DNA of 64,000 bases, taken from NCBI GenBank assembly GCA_021613535.1, contig CP075492.1, positions 15,934,001 to 15,998,000 on the forward strand, in the 5' to 3' direction. The notes beneath the pieces are model-generated. The model was given only the letters and a program-made list of their open reading frames with translations, searched no databases and had not been told where the DNA came from. Below, piece after piece: positions 1 to 10,916 of this stretch (its first letter is position 1; every line of letters starts with the position of its first letter). Source of the DNA: Adineta vaga (lineage: Eukaryota > Rotifera). The position numbers and the translations under genes were made by a program.

Positions 1-474
1 TTCAAGTATCTTTTGGTAGTCCATAGTTTGTGGATCCATTATAAATACGTCAAAATTACTAATGATATATATTTGATTGAGTTTGGTATTTCAGCATAGA
101 TCACTAATTCTTCCAAAACTCCATTCAATTTCTCGAACTATTTTCATTTTTGCATTCAGAAGGCAAATATTTGAACCATTTTGAATTAACATATATTGAT
201 CATTTGCAGCCATAACGAAAGGGCTATATTCTATTTTCTTGATCATTCTAAACGGTTCACCCAACTCGGATATATCGAGCACTGTGACTTTAAGCGACGA
301 TGAGGCCGAGCTAAAAGGTGCGGGAATAAAAGCATTTTGAAATAACGTAAATAGACTATGAAGATCTGAACAGTATGCTTCTAAGGCCAAACATGAATTA
401 GAGTTCATCGGTTTATTCTGATGAGATTTTGGCAAATGAAATATTTGACTATATTTCAGCGACTTAATAAGTTA
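1..474 (-). pseudogene. propeller-like protein fragment interrupted by an in-frame TGA
   Basis: Seen: on the minus strand one frame is open from about 471 to the window edge, except for a TGA at 91-93. Before the stop the protein reads like a beta-propeller blade, with alternating hydrophobics and ...GRISDLC. After it the same frame continues with NTKLNQIYIISNFDVFIMDP, also blade-like. A Trp codon (TGG) is what I would expect at the stop (ISDLCW-type motif of bdelloid propeller proteins, from memory). There is no convincing ATG: the segment looks like an internal exon whose acceptor lies near 470. Inferred: a recent nonsense mutation or a pseudogene. The rest of the gene lies outside the window. 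Confidence 0.5.
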
Positions 475-2119
475 TTGTTCTGTTTTTTTACCACTTCTGT
501 TTCTATATATTTATTTTTGTATATGAATTCGAAAAAGAGTCTGTCCGTATTTTCATAGCACAAAAATGACTATGATGCTACGTAGCTATAAATCTATCTA
601 CCTGTATCGCGGTCAAAATTTTAACAAAACAGATATAACCATTCACCAGCATGCCATAGTTACAGATTCTTCTACAACTTGTCAGATGAAGGTGCCTTAA
701 CTTGAGAGTAGGACTATTAGCTGACAGATTAATCGATGGTACGAACACTTTCTTGCATGTGTTGAGAAGTTATTTCTCTTTTTTAAGATAAGTCTGAAAA
801 CTAGTCATGCAGGACAAACCTGATTGATGTTGTTATTGCTGAGGAGATCTTCAGATGGGCAACAGATTCATCAATGTCAAGTATTTCTTCCGACAGTAGC
901 AAACCATATTTTATTTCATACTGATTTATGTAAGAATCTCGTTCGTTTGATTTGCGTTTAATGATATTGTTAAGCAAAGAGTATTTGACATGGTCTTGCT
1001 GGTTCCAGTTTCCATTTCACTGCGTATAAAGGATACCATCCCTACAACATTCTCCATCTGTTTCTTTGCGACATTTTGTTGATATTAGTGAAGCGCTCTC
1101 TTCTAAAGTGTGTGTACAGCGTGAGAAGAAAGATAACGGTCATTTATAGATGCACAAGTAGAACGAATGAAGCTAATAAAAGAAATAAAATCAACAGCAA
1201 ATGAATACATATGACGTCATCTTGATTTTTAATACAAACACAACATTTTTTCAGCTCTGATCAACACAGAAAAGTCTGCTCTATCAAACTGCATTGACGA
1301 CTTTGAAAATAATACTCTAAACTATTCAACAAGCTCTGTGCTTAAAAATACACAGCGTTCCTGGTCGTCTCATTATTTCTTAATAGTTTCAAGCTACAGC
1401 CAGCAATATTCTAAAGAAGGTTAGGTTGTGAGAGTGAATTGAACAATATCACCCAAGACAACAATTATTCTTTTTGATTCTCTGTTTCCTTTCATAATCA
1501 ATGTACTTTACTCTTTTCTTCGTTCAAGTATTCTTACTTGGCTATTTTATTGCATCAATTTTTATTTTTGTCTTACTCAATTTACAAGTAACGCGCCGAC
1601 TCAAGGTTGAGGATGTCTTTTGCATCCACATTTCACATCATCCTATATATATATATCCTCAAGAAAAAAGTCAGATTCAAATTCACTAGTTGTGACGATA
1701 AGAGTAAAGTAAAGAATAACAATAGTAAAATACAGCTAAGAGTCTCTGTTGTTTCTTTCTAAATCACATCTTTGTAAAAGTAGTAGGGAAAACATAGGAG
1801 AAATAGATTGCATTTATTCCGTTCTGTTATTCGAGCGACTTTTCCCGAACAACCAAAGTAAGTGCTTCACGAGGGAACATACTGAGGTGTTTAAGCCCTT
1901 TAGATCCTCTGTTTTGGCGATAAGTAGACTTCAATAACACAAGACATTATCATGCCAAAAGGTATATAGACAACCGTTCTCACATTTCTTCATACTATTC
2001 AGTTTCTTTCGTAAGTTAAAGATATTTATTAAGAGAAATACTCTAGAAAAAGCGAAGCACATGGATCATTCATTCACATCATAGAAATGCTCAAAACTAG
2101 ACGAAGTTTAATTGTAACA
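475..2119. other. no supported gene
   Basis: About 1.6 kb of AT-rich sequence. A 62-codon plus-strand reading frame at 1501-1689 begins with a hydrophobic stretch but has no recognisable domain, and I do not call it. I see no RNA gene or repeat array. Confidence 0.5.
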
Positions 2120-3589
2120 TTAACGAGAATCTGCTCTCGTTAATAATTGTTCCAGAGTAGTTTCATTTGTGCAAGATGTTCGATCAGCACATGTTTCAAC
2201 GAGACGAATATAATAATCAAAAAATTCTTTCGCTTTTTCATCAGTCTCGATTTCATGAACCATCGAAAAATCAAGTTGACCATCACCCGCACAAGCAACG
2301 TACATATTTGTTCCAGGACGATAACCACTGCAATTATTACCAAAATGTAAACCTCGTATTTTGAGAACACCTTGTTGATAATCACATGAAAAAGGATATT
2401 TACCGAGATTGGAAAAACCCAGTTCACACACACGTCCTTCTGATTCTGATTGACCTAATTCACGAAGATTCCGATCATCTTTTAGAAGATCAGCAAACAC
2501 ATGCATTGTCAATGGAATCCAATGTCGTTTTAACGAATTTCGAGTCATAGACATTGATTCAAGTGCTAATGACCAAAATTGAGTTGAACGAATTGAATAA
2601 GATTTTTTCAGTTTTAATTCATGTAGACCAACGAAAAAGCCGACTGATGAAGTAGTCAATGGAGATCCAGGTAAACGCATACGCATATCAAATGCATTAC
2701 TAATTTCAAACGGTTTTAACTGAGTGTTTTTACCAATTGGGAAACAACGATGAACTGCTAAGAGAAGACAAGCAAAAAGTGAACTATTAATAGTTAATTC
2801 ATGTGAACGACATTGTTGATGTAATTTTTCATAAACATCAGTCGAAGTTGATGCGAACAAAAATTTGTTTTTATATAGTTGCGTTTGGCAAGATATGAAT
2901 TGACAATTAGTTAAAGGAATCGATTTAAATGGAATACGTGTTCTAACTAATTGATGAAAATTATGTTTAGCAATTCGTTTACCAATAAATGACACTAATG
3001 GATAGAGAATACCAAATGGGCGTGGAATCAATTCACCAATCAATGGTAAAGTTTTATTATTATTTGGTTCTGATATCTCAAATAAATTCGGAGATGTAAC
3101 CAATGTTAAAAAATCATTAATTAGAATAATTCCACTTCGACCATCTGCAACACAATGATTGCTGAAAAGAATCAAATGAAATAATTGATCATCCGATTGT
3201 TTATCATCATAAACGAGCATAAAATGAAAAAGTGGAAAGATTTCAGTACCATTTTTACAATAAGGATTTTCATTGCAACGAGTTTCGACTAGATTTTCCC
3301 ATGTATTATTACCAATTGGAACAGTTGAAAAGAATAAATCATTTGAGAAATATTCACTATTATATTCGAGAATATCCAATAGATGCTGATTGTTATTCAC
3401 ACGAAGTCGTGTACGCATAGGTGGATAACGTTTCAAAAGACATTGAATTGTATATGAAGCATTCGTAGTAATTAACGAACGATTTCCAGTCAGATGAACA
3501 ACATCTACTATTATTGTCCAACTACCATCTGCATAGAAATATTTTTCAAGACCACGAATTGGTACAGTAGAATTTACTTGGTAAGCCAT
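2120..3589 (-). CDS. CoA-dependent acyltransferase superfamily protein (condensation / alcohol acetyltransferase-like)
   Basis: A single-exon gene of 489 aa starting at ATG 3587-3589. The key sign is NHCVADG near residue 147, which matches the HHxxxDG active-site motif of the condensation-domain, chloramphenicol acetyltransferase and alcohol acetyltransferase superfamily. The catalytic His and Asp-Gly are kept, while the first His is Asn. A C-terminal DFSMVHE segment sits where these proteins have their second conserved block. Length fits a stand-alone acyltransferase; there is no carrier or adenylation domain, so it is not part of an NRPS. There is no signal peptide or TM segment. Known: such enzymes move acyl groups from CoA to alcohols or amines. 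The substrate here is unknown. The absence of introns among intron-bearing neighbours would fit horizontal origin but does not prove it. Confidence 0.72.
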   Translation of the reverse strand: MAYQVNSTVPIRGLEKYFYADGSWTIIVDVVHLTGNRSLITTNASYTIQCLLKRYPPMRTRLRVNNNQHLLDILEYNSEYFSNDLFFSTVPIGNNTWENLVETRCNENPYCKNGTEIFPLFHFMLVYDDKQSDDQLFHLILFSNHCVADGRSGIILINDFLTLVTSPNLFEISEPNNNKTLPLIGELIPRPFGILYPLVSFIGKRIAKHNFHQLVRTRIPFKSIPLTNCQFISCQTQLYKNKFLFASTSTDVYEKLHQQCRSHELTINSSLFACLLLAVHRCFPIGKNTQLKPFEISNAFDMRMRLPGSPLTTSSVGFFVGLHELKLKKSYSIRSTQFWSLALESMSMTRNSLKRHWIPLTMHVFADLLKDDRNLRELGQSESEGRVCELGFSNLGKYPFSCDYQQGVLKIRGLHFGNNCSGYRPGTNMYVACAGDGQLDFSMVHEIETDEKAKEFFDYYIRLVETCADRTSCTNETTLEQLLTRADSR

Positions 3590-4732
3590 TTATGAGTACT
3601 TTGCCAAGAGAAATGCAAAGGTAAAACACAATTTTATCGTTCCTTTTTCTTCTATCGTTCTTCGTCAGTTTAGATGAGTCAACAATCTATGCTGATACTA
3701 CAAAAGTAAAAATAGGCTGTGCGTACTTTAGTAACGAACTCTGAGGAAGAAACTTTTTGTAAAAAAAAGAGAAAAACAACGCACGTCGCTTGCAAGATTC
3801 TCTTTTTCTTTTCTTCTCATTTTTTGCTAAATAATAAAGTATTTCTTTATTCTTTCTACGACAAGTTACATTGTTACATATTTAAAATCAGTGATTAGTT
3901 TCTATTGAAAATTTTTGTGTAAAACATCGTGTTGAATATACTGTTATAATTATCTATTCATTCTTCCAATTTACTTTTGTTCATTTAATTAATATTTATA
4001 TTCTTATGGTATTTCAATGTTTTGGACGCTGTTGTACAAGTCTTTTTATGTCCAAAACAACGAAAATGAACAAGAGAATATAATCGAACCATAATTTTTT
4101 GTAGAGTAAAAGTGTTAATTTGAGAAATCCCAACGATACGCGGCAATAAAATACGTTTCATCATAAGTACAGAGACGTTCTTTTCTTCAAGATTATACTT
4201 GTAAATTAGTTTCACATCATATGGAACCTATGCTCTCCATTTATATATATTTTATTAATACGCGTGATCTTCTTTATAGTAGACAAGTAGTAATTGATAT
4301 TTGGAAACAGTCGATAATCGTGTCTAGCCGTGGTAATTAGTTATTTATATCTCGACTTGTATCTTAATATACAAGGTTATTATTGAGAATATTTTGCTGT
4401 GTTTAATCATTAACTCTATTATTATTTTATGTGATTATTTATCTCTTAATTTATATTAATTGGTCAACAATATTTTCTGTTACAATGTGGTCGTTATAGA
4501 ATGATCGATGAATTGTGAAATTAAAAGATCAAGTATTGATAAAAATATCTTATCTATCCTTGGGACCGTTGAGTTATAGGGTGTAGTTGTGATTGAAAAT
4601 GTACGAAAAAAGAAAAATGTCTTATCGACGCGTGTATCGAAAATTATTATTTGTTTTTTTTCTTTCTTTCTCAATGTAATACTTTCACTCTCCTTCTTTT
4701 TCCTATGATTTTATATTATTGTTAAATATAAG
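3590..4732. other. intergenic, no supported gene
   Basis: About 1.1 kb of very AT-rich DNA between two divergent genes (acyltransferase leftward, DED-NHL rightward), so it should hold both promoters. I recognise no specific motif. Short frames at 3985-4215 and 4480-4674 lack any domain and are left out. Confidence 0.5.
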
Positions 4733-6404
4733 ATGAGTGGGCAATTTGATTTTCGAGCTTTACTAATTAAAGTACAAGATCTTTTATCAGATCGGGATCG
4801 TGTTCGATTACATTTCCTATTAGGTGATGATATACCTAGAAATTTACGAGACAATTCATCACTTAGTGGAACACTTTCTGTTCTTGAATCTCTCTTTGAT
4901 AAAGATATGATTAGTGATCAAGATTGTGATTATCTTATTGAAGCATTTAAAAAAATACATTGTTATGATGCTGCAAAACGACTTCAAGGTTTACTTTTTT
5001 CTTTCTTGAGATCTTTAAGACATCATTTATTGTTTAGAATATCAACGAGCTCATACTCAAAGAAATGGACGAAATTGTTCGCTTCAAGACATTCTTATAG
5101 ATGATAATGAAGATGATCGTATTATTGTAACTGGTTTGTAAAATACAAAAAAACTTTATAGTATGTACTATTTAGGAGAAACATTTCTAGAACAGACGTC
5201 TGAAACTTATGGAAATAATGAAACAAGACCATCAATTACTCAGTTTCAGTTAGAACAAGAAAAGATTCCCAGATCACGATTATTCAATATGGTATTTAGA
5301 AAACCTTGTAATATTCGTGAAATTATATTGATTATTATTACTATTCTTTCTCTCTTAACTTTTTCATTATTGTTTGTCTTTCGAACAAAATGTGTTGTGA
5401 CCAAAAACGATATATTTTTAGGTATATTATAAGTTAATAAATATACATTTATATTATCGGAAAATTTGGTGACTGTTTTTTTTTCAGCTATGTTACGACA
5501 AATGAAATGGAAAGAAGAGGGAATAACTGTTGCTGGAGGAAATAGTGTTGGAAATGAACTAAATCAACTTAATTATCCTTGGGGTATTTTTATCGATAGG
5601 AATAATTCGATTTATATTGCTGATTGTTTAAATCATCGTATAATAAAATGGAAAACAAAAGAAAATCGAAGTGAAATTGTTGCTGGTGGAAATGGTCAAG
5701 GAAATAAAATCAACCAATTTATTTGTCCATCAGATGTTACTATTGATCAAGAAAATCAATTATTATTTGCTTGTGATCTTGGAAATCGACGGATTGTTCA
5801 ATGGTCATTAGTAAACAAATCGGATATACATATAATTATTTCTAATATTGATTGTTATGGTATAATTATGGATAATAGACATTCTCTTTATGTTTCTGAT
5901 TCGATAAAACAAGAAGTAATTCGATTGAAACAAGGTGAAAAAAAAGGAATTCTAATTGCTGGTGGAAATGGTAAAGGAAATCATTCAAATCAATTTAGTC
6001 ATCCTGCATTTATGTTTATTGATAATGAATATTCAATTTATGTCTCAGATTTACGTAATCAGCGTGTTATGAAATGGAAAGAAAATGCTAAAAATGGAAT
6101 TGTTGTTGCTGGTGGAAATGGCTATGGTTATCATCTTAATCAATTATCTGCTCCTCGAGGTGTTTTTGTAGATAAATTAGAACGAATTTATGTTTCAGAT
6201 AACATGAATCATCGAATCATGCGTTGGTGTAAAGGTTGTTCACAAGGTGAAATTATTGCTGGTGGAAATGGAGGTGGAAATGAACCAAATCAATTGCAAT
6301 ATCCAACTGGTTTATCATTTGATAAAAAAAGAAATATCTACGTTGTTGATAATACAAATCATCGAATTCAAAAATTTGAAATCGACGAAGATGATACGAA
6401 TTGA
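4733..6404 (+). CDS. transmembrane receptor-like protein: death effector domain, TM helix, NHL beta-propeller
   Basis: Four exons give 504 aa with all phases consistent: 4733-4988, 5038-5133, 5176-5421 and 5488-6404 (introns of 49, 42 and 66 nt, all GT..AG). Residues 5-88 are a death effector domain: LHFLLGDDIPR and LFDKDMISDQDCDYLIEAFK line up with the FL-x-x-D-IP and EK-x-M...FLKELL blocks of caspase-8/FADD DEDs; the RxDLL end motif is reduced to HCYDAA. Residues about 166-186 form one TM helix followed by RTK. From residue 200, about six NHL repeats follow, each with VAGGNGxGNxxNQL, then IYVxDxxNHRxxKW. No signal peptide, so the DED should be cytosolic and the propeller outside. DEDs recruit other DED proteins in apoptotic or innate signalling. 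The DED-NHL pairing makes this a candidate surface sensor (inference). Confidence 0.82.
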
Positions 6405-7260
6405 AATAAAAAAATTCTATTTCTTATTAATTTTCTCAAGCGAAAAATCTCGGCCGAATTGAACGTATCGCTATTGAAGAATTTGAGGAAAAATTAGACC
6501 GATAAAATAATTGAAAATTTTTCATCGATAGAAAGCAGGGGCTCCGCGCAGGATGGGATGGGACGAAAAGTTGTTATCCCATCCCATGACTTTGTATATA
6601 GATTACATATATCGTATTAAGAACAAATTTTTCTGTTCCAGGGATTTTTCTATCCTGAGCGAATACCAAAGGGATTCCAACATATAGACGTTAAATTATT
6701 GTTTGTATTTCTAATCACTTCGTAATTTTCTGGATTCTTGCTTATTAAATGACAAACTCGTGCAGTTGTAAATTCATTAATAACTGCTGAGAAATCATCG
6801 CCTGAAGGTGAGCTTATATGAATACTAGGAGATTATTAAGATTAAGTTGTTTGAAAATAAATTTACCTGTTTGTATTACAATAGATTTAATTCCGTCGAG
6901 TTTCTTGTTTATATTCTGATTTAGTTTTTCAAGAGTTATCCAGTAAACGGCCGGCCGGACACACTGACCGATTCCAGAATGTACTCACTTTTCGAGTACA
7001 CAATACTAATGAAGTTTGTAATAACATTATATATTATGTATATTCATCCTCGAAAAAAAGAAAAACATATCGAACATAGTTGACATTATTCTTTTAATCA
7101 TCTTCAAATATTGACAGAGTTTCGATAGTTTTGATTTGATATTAATCTAATCAAAATAAAAAGGCTTTCATTCTTATCTTTCATCTTTATTGATATATCT
7201 TATGAAATACAACATTTCAAAATATAAAAACTAAAAGAATATTTAGGAACGACTGATAAT
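6405..7260. other. intergenic region with a G-rich hairpin
   Basis: No gene is supported. It holds the GGATGGGAT hairpin listed separately and a short GGCCGGCC palindrome near 6950. The end of the region is the upstream sequence of the serine hydrolase gene. Confidence 0.5.
6551..6587. repeat. G-rich hairpin (GGATGGGAT arms)
   Basis: GGATGGGATGGGA is followed after about 14 nt by ATCCCATCC, its inverted complement. It stands out from the AT-rich surroundings. It lies about 150 bp after the NHL stop codon and could fold in the transcript. Confidence 0.6.
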
Positions 7261-8618
7261 ATGGTTTATTTATTATATTTCTTATTGTTTCTAATCTTTC
7301 ATACAGTTGATGGTAATAATTTAAATTGTCCAAATCAACAATTCATCGATGAATCTCTTGAGAAAGTTCATATTCCAGGAACAGCAATTGTTGTAGTCAA
7401 TGCTACTCATATACTTTATCAACATGTATTTGGATATCAATCTTTATTACCAAAACGTCCAATGAATATTGATAAATCGATTTTTCCTCTAGCTTCTATT
7501 TCGAAAACATTTATTGCTGTTGCTGTTATGCAACTCGTAGAAAAAGAACTTGTTGATCTGGATACAGATATCAATCAATATTTATTAGAACCATATAAAC
7601 GTATCTATCATCCGCAGTATCCATTTCATGCAATTACTCTACGTAAATTACTTTCGCATTCAGCTTCGATTGCAATCAATTCTACAGAACAAAATACTCA
7701 GTATAGACCAGGTGATACTGCATTTGAAGAAACTCTAGCTGAATTTTGTTTCAAATATATCAATCCGAACACATCAAATTGGTTGCCAAAACCACCAGGT
7801 AGTGTTGCATCCTATTCAAATGAAGGTTCATCTATGGCTGCTTTGGTTGTTGAACGAATAGCAAATATATCCTATATTCAATATGTCAAAGAAAGAATTC
7901 TAAAACCATTAGGTGTTGATGTTAGTAAAGTAGGAGTACGTTTGGCCGATTTTGAAAATACAGAAGATTTCGTCAAACATTATGTATATGTATTCAATAC
8001 ATCTTATCTCGAAGGATGGCAAAAAGAAATACCACAACTGAATTTTACACCAATTTCAGTGAGTATATGATCTAGTATGGGATATAAATTGTTTTCATTG
8101 TATTCTAGGACAATCTACCGAATTGGTTACATGTTTCAAATTTCGGATTTGGTTCGTTTCCTGCGGGCCTTTTACGAATGTCAGCGAAAGCTCTATCAAT
8201 ATATCTTCGTATGTTTATGAATAATGGATCGTCCATTGTTCATCCACGATCGATTACTGAAATGCGAACAATAGTCGGTAGTGGTAATATACCAATGTAT
8301 AACATAAATCAAAATAATCATTCTACACAACAACAATCCGCATCACAATTTGGACTTAGTTGGTATTGGCAAACCATGGACGATGGTCGTCGATATCTCG
8401 GGCATAGTGGATCAATGTTAGGCATAGCACATTTGATGTTGGTAAATGAAAGAAATACTGTAGTTGTGATTCTTTTATCAAATGGTGACATCTTTACACC
8501 ACATAATTTGTCAATGGAAATTGGTGAAACAGGACAAAATATTCATATGTCCCTTTTCCAATGTTTCGACGAAACAATGAATAATGCCCATGAATCTGCT
8601 TCTTTTATAAATCACTAA
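7261..8618 (+). CDS. secreted beta-lactamase-family serine hydrolase
   Basis: Two exons, 7261-8058 and 8109-8618 (50-nt intron GTGAGT..TCTAG, phase 0), encode 435 aa. The first 18 or so residues are a signal peptide (MVYLLYFLLFLIFHTVDG). The class C beta-lactamase / penicillin-binding fold is shown by SISK (the SxxK nucleophile and general base), YSNEG (the YxN motif) and HSGSMLG near the C-terminus (the HxG/KTG equivalent), all in order and all intact. Known: animal and bacterial members are esterases, peptidases or amidases; a true beta-lactamase role is not implied. The splice joins ...NFTPIS to DNLPNW and restores the usual FPAGLLRMSA block. Several N-x-S/T sites fit secretion. Substrate unknown. 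Confidence 0.85.
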
Positions 8619-8811
8619 GATTTATATGACGATGGTAACTGGATCAATGGAAATGTTTAGTGAGAAAAAAACCACTAAATTTCATATGAGTGACAGCGAT
8701 GTATTATCATGTTCAATTCTTTATTTTCTCTCGTTATCCTTTATCTTGGTGCAAGCAAAAATCTAAAATAGTTTTCAATCAAAACAAAAGAAGTAAATAT
8801 GAGTATAGTAT

Positions 8812-10265
8812 TCAATGTTTTTTTAAATGTAATCGTTCTACCATTGTAGTTTGTAATTGTTTCATGGATTTAGTAAATTGTTGACGGTAATGTTTTGATG
8901 GTAAAATAAATATAATTAAAGTAAGCATAGGAGGAATAAATGATATGAAATAACCTATCAATGGTAGCCAAACATCATTCGTTGATTTCATACAATTCGA
9001 TATAAATGAAAGAATCAAACGTGGTAATGCTAAAATAACGAGAATAATTGGAGCAATGAGAAGATGTTTATGTTCTCGACTTTGTCTTAATAATAATTTT
9101 CGATAAATTACATCAGTACGAACAGTTATACGTTGTCTTGTCGTCTGAATAATAGAACTTTTGAAGGGTAATTCGAAATACACCAAATTCGTTTTTCCAT
9201 TTCATTATCATCTTCATTAATATCATCTATCAATCGTCCATGTAAAGGATCATGAATATTTATAATTACAGTCCAAATAAATAGAATAATTATAATATAT
9301 TTTGCTATGGATTTACTTTTCTTCTGATTAAAATTAATTCCTTTGATAATAATAGACACTCGTTCTAAAGCCACACATGAATTTAAATATTGATCCATAT
9401 TAAGACCTATTCGAATGATAAAATCAATTGAATAACATTGAATCTTGAGAAATAAATAATTTGATATAAATGTCATTTGTGCCACTAATAAAATAGTAAA
9501 TTTTAATACCATAAAAATCATCGTAAATACAATAATAATTGATGATGCTAAAAGATAATATCCACACCCATTTTTTCTTGATTTTTTATCTTGAAATGTG
9601 ATCCAAGAAAGTATACTATTCATAATACCAAGAATACTGATAATTATTGTTAAAACTAAACTAATTTTTACAACAAATGTTTGCGCAGCTAGATTTACAT
9701 GTGTTCGAATATGTAAACCAATAATAGCATCAAGTGATAAAACAAATAAATGTGAATTAAATTGACATCGTGTTCCAAGAAAACATTCCGGACAAACACA
9801 TATCGACGATTTTGGACAAGTAAATGAATCTTGTATATATTGTGCATTATTTTCACAATTACTATATCCATAGCAATTATGTTGAATACGACGATCGAAT
9901 GGAAAACAATTCGCTAAACGTTGTTAAACATGACTGTAACATAAACAAAAATAATCTTGATCATAAAAACATTGTAGTTTAGGTGAATATTTTTATCTAA
10001 TACTTCACTAAGATGTTTACAACGATCTGATGAATGAATTGATCGATGAATTATTGCAGAGTCATTATAAAAATTTTGAACAAGAATTAAATAATAAGAA
10101 TTCACTAATTAAACAAACAATATGAGAAATTTATGCGCCCAATAGACAATTATTGTCGGTTGATAAACAGATATTGTTTGTACAATTGAACCATTTATCA
10201 TAGGTTCATTCACTTTCAAAGGTATATCTATAAAATGAACAATCATCGATTGTGGTAAATCAATA
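8812..10265 (-). pseudogene. decayed 7TM receptor with EGF-like Cys-rich ectodomain
   Basis: Minus-strand pieces in several frames line up with one bdelloid-type 7TM protein. From the 5' side: an ectodomain piece with a stop after HKFLILFV (about 10113); then SSDRCKHLSEVLDKN (about 10000); a frame change to YSPKLQCFYDQDYFC; a stop in YSHV*QRLANCF (about 9928); an EGF-like CxCPECFLGTRCQF; and TM1-TM4 (9126-9850). After WCISNYPSKVLLF the frame changes again and the sequence jumps straight to TTRQRITVRTDV, so TM5 appears to be lost. TM6, TM7 and the tail follow at 8812-9180. Two premature stops, at least two frame changes and a missing helix make it non-functional. The family assignment is from memory. 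Confidence 0.72.
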
Positions 10266-10325
10266 TCTTGAGGGTGTGGGTGTGTGATATCAAGTAATGC
10301 TTATCATCCACACCCACCCTCAAGA
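10266..10325. repeat. dispersed telomere-like hairpin repeat, copy 1 (best example)
   Basis: The left arm TCTTGAGGGTGTGGGTGTG (10266-10284) pairs with the right arm, whose complement reads TCTTGAGGGTGGGTGTG, around a loop of about 24 nt. GGGTGTGGGTGT inside the arm equals two TGTGGG hexamers. The hairpin directly abuts the coding remnant of the decayed 7TM gene. Confidence 0.8.
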
Positions 10326-10684
10326 AAACTTCTAAATAAATCAAACAGAGCTGAATAATAAAAGATTTCAAACAATAATTCATTCAGTAGAAAGTAATTC
10401 AAATGATAATTTCACGTTTGTATTGCTAATAATTTAGAAAAAAGAAGAATATTAAGAAAATCATTTGACAATTGTTGTTGAATGTCTCATATCGTTTAGT
10501 ATCGATATTCCAAGATCAATTATATATGATTTATGAGTCAAACAGAATAAATTTTATTTTTTAAGGACTTCTCTAAAATATCATTCAATTGTCTTTATAT
10601 AAAGAAAAAGATCAAATCAAATATAAAAAACAAATGATTCGTTTATTTTATTTGTTTCAGATCTATTTTGGTGAAGTAAAGAAT

Positions 10685-10715
<31 letters not shown>
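10685..10715. repeat. CAG/CAA trinucleotide microsatellite
   Basis: About eight GCA units followed by ACA units. No coding frame around it is convincing. Confidence 0.85.
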
Positions 10716-10716
<1 letters not shown>

Positions 10717-10751
10717 ATTGATGGTTTCCTCACAAAAATGTTCAAATTCAA

Positions 10752-10827
10752 TCTTGAGGATGTAGTGTGTGTATGTGATGGGAGGACAAAACTGTCATTA
10801 TACCCACACCCATCCCACACCCTCAAA
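10752..10827. repeat. dispersed telomere-like hairpin repeat, copy 2
   Basis: The left arm starts TCTTGAGGATGTAGTGTGTG. The right arm is the complement of TTTGAGGGTGTGGGATGGG. The loop is longer than in copy 1. It lies about 90 bp beyond the stop codon of the Hv1-like gene. Confidence 0.7.
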
Positions 10828-10916
10828 TATTCGAAACTAAATTCTATAACAAAAAGAGGATGCAGATAAAAACTTGTTTCAGTGTAAATATTGCAAAGTA
10901 TATTTTAATATTATAA

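Larger units (their letters stand above)
10326..10916. other. intergenic, contains CAG tract and hairpin copy 2
   Basis: No gene is supported. A 69-codon frame at 10617-10826 is made of the CAG tract and the hairpin and is not called. Confidence 0.5.

Noticed and set aside
1501-1689. 62-codon plus-strand frame with a hydrophobic start
   Set aside because: No domain, no splice partners, and the downstream part is low in coding character.
2140-2433. Second minus-strand frame inside the acyltransferase gene
   Set aside because: Shadow frame of the gene at 2120-3589.
3985-4674. Two small minus-strand frames upstream of the DED gene
   Set aside because: AT-rich chance frames without motifs or conserved composition.
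7261-8618. Serine hydrolase considered as an antibiotic-resistance beta-lactamase
   Set aside because: The motifs define the wider PBP/class C-like fold shared by many animal esterases; a signal peptide and intron indicate an animal gene.
10617-10826. 69-codon frame with a Leu run
   Set aside because: It is the reverse reading of the CAG tract plus hairpin copy 2.
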